DNA from: an uncultured Paracoccaceae bacterium
Lineage (GTDB): Bacteria > Pseudomonadota > Alphaproteobacteria > Rhodobacterales > Rhodobacteraceae
Reading direction: 5' to 3'
NCBI GenBank assembly: GCA_937900975.1
Contig: CALCPC010000836.1
Span: 1 to 11,401 of the forward strand
Length of the DNA stretch: 11,401 nt
The notes below the pieces were generated by a model. That model was not told where the DNA came from. It made no database searches and saw nothing but the letters and a program-made list of their open reading frames with translations. A program made the translations under genes and the position numbers. How positions within the stretch are numbered: position 1 is the stretch's first letter; each line of letters begins with the position of its first letter. Below, piece after piece: positions 6,979 to 11,401 of this stretch.

Positions 6979-7182
6979 CTCTCCCGGTTAGAAAGCGCGC
7001 CCCAAGGCTGTGCCGTCCCGACGCCCTGTTGCGGTGTCCATACCGGCCCGCAGCACAGGGTCAAGCACAGCGTCAAGCACAGCATCAAGCGCGCTGTCGC
7101 CTATGGTGTCGGTCTGACTTGCCTCCTAGACTGGTGCCAAAGGCTTGTCAGAGCCGCTTTTGAGCCGGTGGAATATGGCCCG
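6979..7182. promoter_or_regulatory. Divergent intergenic region with 12-bp direct repeats
   Basis: The region separates the beta-helix gene (minus) and the flippase gene (plus), so both promoters should lie here. GTCAAGCACAGC occurs exactly at 7060-7071 and 7072-7083, with a third imperfect copy at 7084-7095 and a related CGCAGCACAGGG just before. Such tandem 12-mers could be a regulator site or just slippage. No convincing -35/-10 pair was picked out. Confidence 0.45.
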
Positions 7183-8697
7183 ATGACAGAGCAAAAGCCC
7201 CGTGGCGCGCCGATCCGCGGTCGTCTCGCCCAAGGCGCTGGATTGCTGCTGGCTGCGTCGGTGCTGGGCCGCGTGCTGGCGATGGCCAGTATTGCGGTGC
7301 TGGGCCGGCTTTTGGCGCCGGAGGATTTCGGCCTGATCGCCTATGCGACCATCGGGGCCGAGATCTTGCGGGTCACCGGCGGGCGGGCGTTCACCAATGC
7401 GCTGATCCGTGTGCCGGAGATCGACCAAAGCCATATCGACACGGCGTTTACCTTGGGGGTTCTCGCCAGTTTTGCCTCCGCCCTCGTGCTGGCGGTTGCG
7501 GCGGCGCCGCTGGCCGCATGGGCGGCGACGCCCGCGCTTGGGCCGGTTTTGACATGGCTTGCGGTGATTGCCGCGGTCGAAGGCTTGCGCACGCCGCGCT
7601 TTACGCTTTTGGCGCGGGAGCTGCGGTTCGATTGGGCGGCGGCGGCGGATGTGTTCGGACGCGTTGTGCTCTATGGCACGGCGATTGCGCTGGCCTTTGC
7701 CATCGGCGATTACCGCGCGATGCTTGCGGGCATGGTTTTGGCGGCGGTTCTTGGCACCGGTTTGACCCATCTGGCCACCCCCGGAACGCTTGGCTTTTCG
7801 CTGCGGCGCTGGCGCGATTGTCTGGGTTTTGGCGGCTGGACGATGGCTCACCGCCTGACGGCGGTTTTGAACCGAAACATTGGCGCGCTCTTTGTCGGAT
7901 CGTATCTCGGCTTGGGCGCGCTTGGCGCCTATCGCATTGCGCTCAACCTCCTGAACCAGTTGTTTCAGCGGTTTACGCAACCCATCGACCGGATGGTTTT
8001 TGCCGGCATCGCGCATCGCGCGCGTGACCGCGCCCAAACCCGCCGGGCGTATTTGGATGCGCAGGCGCTGGTTTTCGGCTGCATGTTGCCCGCCGGTGTC
8101 GGCGTCGCCCTGACCGCGCCCGAGCTTTTGCGGGTGCTGGCGGGGCCACAATGGGGCGCGGCCGTTCCGGTGTTGCAGATCCTGGCGCCGGCGATGGCTG
8201 TCGGTCTGCTTGGCGCCGGGGCGCGGGGGCTTTTGCAGGCGCTTGGCATGGCGCGGCTGATCTTCTTGCGGGAGGCGGGCATGATGGTGGTGGCGCTGCC
8301 GGTGCTGTGGTGGGGGGTCAGCCGCTATGGCGTGCTGGGCGCCGCGGCGGCGGGGGTGGTGGCAGAGCTTGTCGGCCTCGCGCTTTTGCTGCCGATCGTG
8401 GCGCGGCAGCTTGGCGGTACCATCGGTGAGATGCTGCGGGTGGGCGCGCGCTCGGCGCTGGCGGCGGGGGCGATGACGGTGGCGGTGGTGGCGTTCGATG
8501 TTTTTGTCATATCGGCGGATGCCGGGCGGGATTTTCGCCCCGCGCTGCTCGCTTTGGGGCTGAAAGCCGGGCTGGGGGCGGCGGTTTACGCTGTGGCGCA
8601 TCTCGTTTTCTGGCAGCTGGCCGGCCGGCCGCGCGGGTTCGAAACGATCTTCGCCGGTCTTCTGACCAGCGCCCTGCGCCGCCTGCGGCGGGGCTGA
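7183..8697 (+). CDS. Oligosaccharide flippase / polysaccharide export protein (Wzx-like, MOP superfamily)
   Basis: A 504-residue, highly hydrophobic protein with roughly 12-14 predicted membrane segments. The start RLAQGAGLLLAASVLGRVLAMASIAVLGRLLAPEDFGLIAYA follows the polysaccharide-exporter pattern (G-x-x-x-x-x-x-R...L-x-R-L-L-x-P-x-D-F-G), matching PF13440/PF01943-type flippases that move lipid-linked repeat units across the inner membrane. A mid-protein block (GFGGWTMAHRLTAVLNRNIGALFVGSYLGLGALGAYRIA) is the conserved second-half entry of the MOP fold. Length is normal for the family. ATG 7183 is preceded by GGTGG at about 7167-7171; an in-frame GTG at 7168 is less likely. The neighbouring glycosyltransferase and sulfotransferase indicate that the cargo may be a sulfated glycan (inference). 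No polymerase (Wzy) or initiating transferase is in the window. Confidence 0.92.
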   Translation: MTEQKPRGAPIRGRLAQGAGLLLAASVLGRVLAMASIAVLGRLLAPEDFGLIAYATIGAEILRVTGGRAFTNALIRVPEIDQSHIDTAFTLGVLASFASALVLAVAAAPLAAWAATPALGPVLTWLAVIAAVEGLRTPRFTLLARELRFDWAAAADVFGRVVLYGTAIALAFAIGDYRAMLAGMVLAAVLGTGLTHLATPGTLGFSLRRWRDCLGFGGWTMAHRLTAVLNRNIGALFVGSYLGLGALGAYRIALNLLNQLFQRFTQPIDRMVFAGIAHRARDRAQTRRAYLDAQALVFGCMLPAGVGVALTAPELLRVLAGPQWGAAVPVLQILAPAMAVGLLGAGARGLLQALGMARLIFLREAGMMVVALPVLWWGVSRYGVLGAAAAGVVAELVGLALLLPIVARQLGGTIGEMLRVGARSALAAGAMTVAVVAFDVFVISADAGRDFRPALLALGLKAGLGAAVYAVAHLVFWQLAGRPRGFETIFAGLLTSALRRLRRG

Positions 8698-8717
8698 CGC
8701 GCTGTGCGTCCGCTCCG

Positions 8718-8738
8718 CCGCAGGCTAGGGCCCTGCGG
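8718..8738 (+). terminator. Possible terminator hairpin after the flippase gene
   Basis: CCGCAGG (8718-8724) and CCTGCGG (8732-8738) form a 7-bp stem with a 7-base loop, 20 bp after the stop codon. There is no T tract after it, so it is at best a weak intrinsic terminator. Confidence 0.3.
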
Positions 8739-8839
8739 GGGCTTGTGCGCCCAAACCGGCCCGGTCCGCGGCCAATTTCCGTTCAAGATGACGCGGAAAA
8801 GACGGCGCTGTTGGCTTTGCCGCGCTGCGGGAAGGCGCG

Positions 8840-8950
8840 AGAGCATTTTCGTTCGGATTGAGTCCAGGTTATCGGAAAAACATTCCTAATCAGCGCCTTG
8901 CTGATCTTGAGGCAGCGTTTCCGATCCGATGCAAACGAAAATTGCTCTAT
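8840..8950. repeat. MITE-like palindromic element, type B
   Basis: A roughly 111-bp element whose left end AGAGCATTTTCGTTCGGATT and right end (minus strand AGAGCAATTTTCGTTTGCAT) form imperfect terminal inverted repeats. It contains an internal hairpin ATCAGC-gcctt-GCTGAT (8889-8905). It shares CTATAG with the start of the adjoining type A element, so the two sit end to end. Similar AGAGC...TTTTCG repeats are common in alphaproteobacterial intergenic DNA as far as I recall; I cannot name a family. Confidence 0.6.
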
Positions 8951-9041
8951 AGCGTTTCGCCTTTATCTTGAATCGTCAAAACCCTGCGGCGCTCGGGATT
9001 TTGGCGATGGCGTGTCTTAGGGTAAAGGCGAAACGCTTTAA
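8949..9041 (-). repeat. MITE-like palindromic element, type A, copy 2 (inverted)
   Basis: It has perfect 15-bp terminal inverted repeats: AGCGTTTCGCCTTTA at 8951-8965 and its complement TAAAGGCGAAACGCT at 9023-9037. Read on the minus strand, the core (GCCATCGCCAAAATCCCGAG, then GCGCCG and CAGGGTTTTGA) matches copy 1 at 3236-3340, so the two copies point in opposite directions around the polysaccharide segment. The outer TTAAT overlaps the end of the following minus-strand gene. Confidence 0.75.
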
Positions 9042-11206
9042 TTCAGCAGATACCAGGGATCGGCTGGCGGATTGGCGGTGGTCACAGCGTGGTGCGGCGC
9101 GGCGGTCGGGGCTGTCGGGGCCGTGATCGGCACGGTCCAAACCCGCAGCGCCCGGACGACGCCAAGCACAGGCCGGTTGCTGCCGAGGAAAAGCAGCGTC
9201 CGGTTCGACGCGAACGCGCCGCTGTTGGCCGGCAAAGGCGCATCGATGATCGGTGTGCCGTTCAGCCAAAGCCGGAACTGCTGGCCCGCAAGATCGGCGC
9301 TCATCCAGATTTCATAGGGCTGATTGTCGTCATAGGTGCCGTTGCCGGTGTTCTGGTTCAAAAGCGTGGTGCCCGCCTCGTCCTTGACCACGACCGTGAT
9401 GGAATTGTTCCCCTCAAGCTCCAACACCAGGTTGTTGTTTCCCGACAGCCGGAAAAGATCGGCTTGGCTGGCCGAGCTTGTCACGGTCAGATCGGCATAC
9501 CAGGTCAGCGCCGAGATGCCCGCGCCGATCGCGCCCGGTTCTTGGAAGCGGAACGTGCCGTCGGCCACAAAGCTGGCTGGCGCGCTTAGGGTGTTGGCCA
9601 GATCGGGCAAAGGGCGCAGCGCAATCCCTTCTAGATCGGCAAGCCCGACATCGGCCAAAGGGTAACGGCGCCAGAGCGCGTTGAAATAGTCACCCGGAAA
9701 ATCCGTCATCCCGGTGCCGCCATGGCGTCCGAAGGTCAGATTATCGGCGAAGTCGAAGCTGCCGGGGATCTCGATTGCGCCGCTGGTCACGGTGGCATTT
9801 GTGACCGGCGCACCGTTGAGCGCGAAGCCCGCGACCAGCGCCGCGCCGCCGCCGGCATGCTCGGCGGTGGTGATCGGGCCGGCGCTGGAGGTCAGCGTGA
9901 TTTTGTCTGTCGTCCAGGCGACGTTGTCCAGCGTCGGCACAGTCCAGGCCTCGATCCCTGCGACCTGCATCAGGTGATGCGCCAAGATGCGGGCCAGGCG
10001 GTTTTGGCCGTCCTCGGTGTGTCGGTTGGGGTGGCTGAAATCGCCCCAGTTCGTCCCATTGAGATCGTAGCTGCCGTTTGTCTGCGGCTCGCCGTTGAGG
10101 TAATCCATCGCCTCTCCCGCCAGGACCATCGTGAAGGGTGAGGTATTGGCGGCCACCATTGCCCGCTGGGCAAGCCGGCACGTTTCGATCAACTGCAGTT
10201 CGCTCGTGGCCGGATCGGTGCCGGTGATCGAGAACCGGTGCGGCCCGCCGACGGCGATCACCGTCTGGGAAGGGTCGTAGAGTTCGGCAAGGCTGTGGTC
10301 GAGCGTGATGTCCGTGCCGCCGGCGGTCAGCGTTGTGGGCAGCGTCAGGGCCGACCCGTCCGCCAGCGCCGTGCCCGTGGACATCGCCTGGAAGGCGGCG
10401 CCGTAATCGCCGGCATAGGTGCGCGGCCCGGCAAACCAAGACGACAAGGCGACGCCGACCGCTGTGGTGCCGTTTGCGGTGATGTGATCGTGGACGGCTT
10501 GATCGTTGGCAAAGCTTCGGGTGGCATTGGCGTCGTTTAAGAGATCGTCGAAATTCGTGCCGCTTTTGGTTTGAAACGCGAGGGCGAATTTGGCGCCCGG
10601 CGCGGCCGCGATCAGGCTTGCGGCCATGGCCGCGACGGCGGCGGTCAGCGGATCGGCATCGGATACGAAATGATGCAGCACCCCGCCCGCGCCGGGTGTC
10701 GCGCGGTCGTGAAAAACGATCTGCACGGCCTCGTCATCGGCAATCGTTGTAGGGGTCAGATGGTCATGTGCGGCACCGATCAGACGGTTGATCTCGGACT
10801 GTCCCCAAAGCGCAAACACATGGCCGATGCCAAAGCGGTTGGCGGTTGCGGCTGAGATGGCGGGGCTGGCCGCCAGCCGGGCTTCGGCGCGAAACCAGCT
10901 GGTGCTTGGCGCGACGGACAGGGTCCCGCTCCAGGTGCTGTCCCCGGCAATCGTGGCAACCGCGGTCCATTGGGTGCTGCTCGCCCCGGCGTCGTCGAGG
11001 CTGACCGCGCGCAGTTCCACCGTTTCCCCGGGTGTGCCGGTGCCCGACAGCGCGACGGTCGCATGGCTGCCCGAAAGGGCGGCCGCGCTGTCATAGATCA
11101 GTCTGTCGCGGGGGATATCGGTCAGCGTCAGCGTTTCGGTGGGGGGCGGAGGAGGGGTGGCATCGTTCGGGCGTCCGGTCAGGTTTAGTCCGATCAGTGG
11201 TAGCAT
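9038..11206 (-). CDS. SGNH-hydrolase-like (sialate O-acetylesterase-like) protein with C-terminal LamG-type domain
   Basis: A 722-residue protein. A Thr/Ser-rich beta-sandwich-like region (about 25-125) leads into FALWGQSEINR (131-141), which resembles the GQSN nucleophile block of SGNH/SASA carbohydrate esterases. GDFSHPNRHTEDG (388-400) provides the expected D-x-x-H pair (D389, H392) for a triad with S137. The second half (about 540-690) reads like a LamG/concanavalin jelly roll (FRFQEPGAIGAGISALTWYADL, then YEIWMSADLAGQQFRLWLNGTPI). It could deacylate or bind a glycan, but a phage-tail-type protein is not excluded. No classical signal peptide is visible. ATG 11206 is chosen because AAAGGA ends eight bases upstream; ATG 11215 and an ATG at 11317 are longer but poorly placed. 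The stop lies within the type A repeat end. It is convergent with the flippase gene. Confidence 0.7.
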   Translation of the reverse strand: MLPLIGLNLTGRPNDATPPPPPTETLTLTDIPRDRLIYDSAAALSGSHATVALSGTGTPGETVELRAVSLDDAGASSTQWTAVATIAGDSTWSGTLSVAPSTSWFRAEARLAASPAISAATANRFGIGHVFALWGQSEINRLIGAAHDHLTPTTIADDEAVQIVFHDRATPGAGGVLHHFVSDADPLTAAVAAMAASLIAAAPGAKFALAFQTKSGTNFDDLLNDANATRSFANDQAVHDHITANGTTAVGVALSSWFAGPRTYAGDYGAAFQAMSTGTALADGSALTLPTTLTAGGTDITLDHSLAELYDPSQTVIAVGGPHRFSITGTDPATSELQLIETCRLAQRAMVAANTSPFTMVLAGEAMDYLNGEPQTNGSYDLNGTNWGDFSHPNRHTEDGQNRLARILAHHLMQVAGIEAWTVPTLDNVAWTTDKITLTSSAGPITTAEHAGGGAALVAGFALNGAPVTNATVTSGAIEIPGSFDFADNLTFGRHGGTGMTDFPGDYFNALWRRYPLADVGLADLEGIALRPLPDLANTLSAPASFVADGTFRFQEPGAIGAGISALTWYADLTVTSSASQADLFRLSGNNNLVLELEGNNSITVVVKDEAGTTLLNQNTGNGTYDDNQPYEIWMSADLAGQQFRLWLNGTPIIDAPLPANSGAFASNRTLLFLGSNRPVLGVVRALRVWTVPITAPTAPTAAPHHAVTTANPPADPWYLLN

Positions 11207-11284
11207 CCATTGCATCCTTTTGCCGACCGCTCCGCCCCGGGCGGCGGTGGCAAGGTGGGACAGTGGAGCGCATGATCTCTGAGA

Positions 11285-11307
11285 CCGCCGGAGCGGTGTA
11301 CCGGCGG
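11285..11307. other. GC-rich inverted repeat upstream of the SGNH-type gene
   Basis: CCGCCGG (11285-11291) and CCGGCGG (11301-11307) form a 7-bp stem with a 9-base loop in the leader region of the minus-strand gene. It could be an operator, a 5'-UTR hairpin or a terminator remnant of the upstream unit. No T tract follows on either strand. Confidence 0.3.
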
Positions 11308-11346
11308 GGCATATCATTTGGCGGGCCCGGGTTGCGCAGCGCGGGT

Positions 11347-11401
11347 GTCGCCCGCACGCTCGGGCGCAAAAAAGTCGCCCGCACGCTCGGGCGCAAAAAA
11401 G
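11347..11401. repeat. 27-bp hairpin-bearing tandem repeat at the right edge
   Basis: Bases 11347-11373 are repeated exactly at 11374-11400, and base 11401 begins a third unit, so the array probably continues outside the window. Each unit holds the inverted repeat GCCCG-cacgct-CGGGC followed by AAAAAA. Read on the minus strand, each hairpin is followed three bases later by the T6 run of the next unit, so it could terminate a gene entering from the right. The minus strand is also open as a nine-residue R-P-S-V-R-A-T-F-L repeat, with no evidence that it is translated. Confidence 0.8.

Larger units (their letters stand above)
8698..9037. other. Gene-free junction between convergent genes
   Basis: About 340 bp without a supported gene lie between the ends of the flippase and the SGNH-type gene. 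The first 140 bp hold a GC hairpin (8718-8738) and nothing else recognised. The rest is two abutting palindromic elements (8840-8950 and 8949-9041), whose inverted ends could fold in RNA from either strand. Confidence 0.7.

Noticed and set aside
6169..7182. Longer version of the flippase starting at 6169
   Set aside because: The added 338 residues are antisense to the beta-helix gene and unlike any flippase; ATG 7183 gives a normal-length protein.
7126..8601. 491-codon minus-strand open frame opposite the flippase
   Set aside because: His/Arg/Gln-rich composition typical of the antisense of a hydrophobic GC-rich gene; no family resemblance.
3236..9041. Composite transposon with insertion sequences at both ends
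   Set aside because: The flanking elements are only ~90-105 bp and encode no transposase, and no target duplication around the whole block is visible.
11091..11396. Small minus-strand protein starting MRPSVRATFLRPSVRAT
   Set aside because: The start lies in a tandem hairpin repeat and the frame overlaps the start of the SGNH-type gene; no ribosome-binding site.
11347..11401. Repeat at the right edge considered as a CRISPR array
   Set aside because: The 27-bp units are directly contiguous with no unique spacers, so this is a simple tandem repeat.

Overview
The window is GC-rich alphaproteobacterial DNA, most likely from a Rhodobacteraceae (roseobacter/Rhodobacter/Paracoccus-type) plasmid or chromid. 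The left third is a plasmid replication and partition module. It holds the start of parB (cut by the window edge), a complete parA that overlaps parB in a TGATG junction, a divergent RPA-type replication initiator, a roughly 345-bp origin between them with 22-bp iterons and a near-consensus DnaA box, and a perfect 28-bp palindrome just past the initiator gene that fits the RepABC/ParB centromere (parS) consensus.

From about 3.24 to 9.04 kb lies a surface-polysaccharide segment: a capsular-type (GT32-like) glycosyltransferase, a PAPS-dependent sulfotransferase, an exported right-handed parallel beta-helix protein (lyase/epimerase-like) on the opposite strand, and a Wzx-like oligosaccharide flippase. 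It is bracketed by two copies, in inverted orientation, of a ~90-105 bp miniature palindromic element (ends AGCGTTTCGCC/GGCGAAACGCT). The right-hand copy is joined to a second, different miniature repeat. Beyond it, on the minus strand, is a 722-residue protein combining an SGNH-hydrolase-like esterase domain with a C-terminal LamG/concanavalin-like domain; its stop codon lies inside the shared end of the miniature element.

Taken together, the sequence suggests a plasmid whose accessory load, at least next to the replicator, builds, sulfates, exports and trims an exopolysaccharide. This is in line with the RepA-type 'biofilm plasmids' described in roseobacters; the assignment to that group is inference. 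The segment is also rich in short tandem repeats (30-bp in-frame in the glycosyltransferase, 15-bp intergenic, 12-bp in a divergent promoter region, 27-bp at the right edge), all with unit lengths divisible by three. No rRNA, tRNA, CRISPR array, transposase gene or defence system was recognised.
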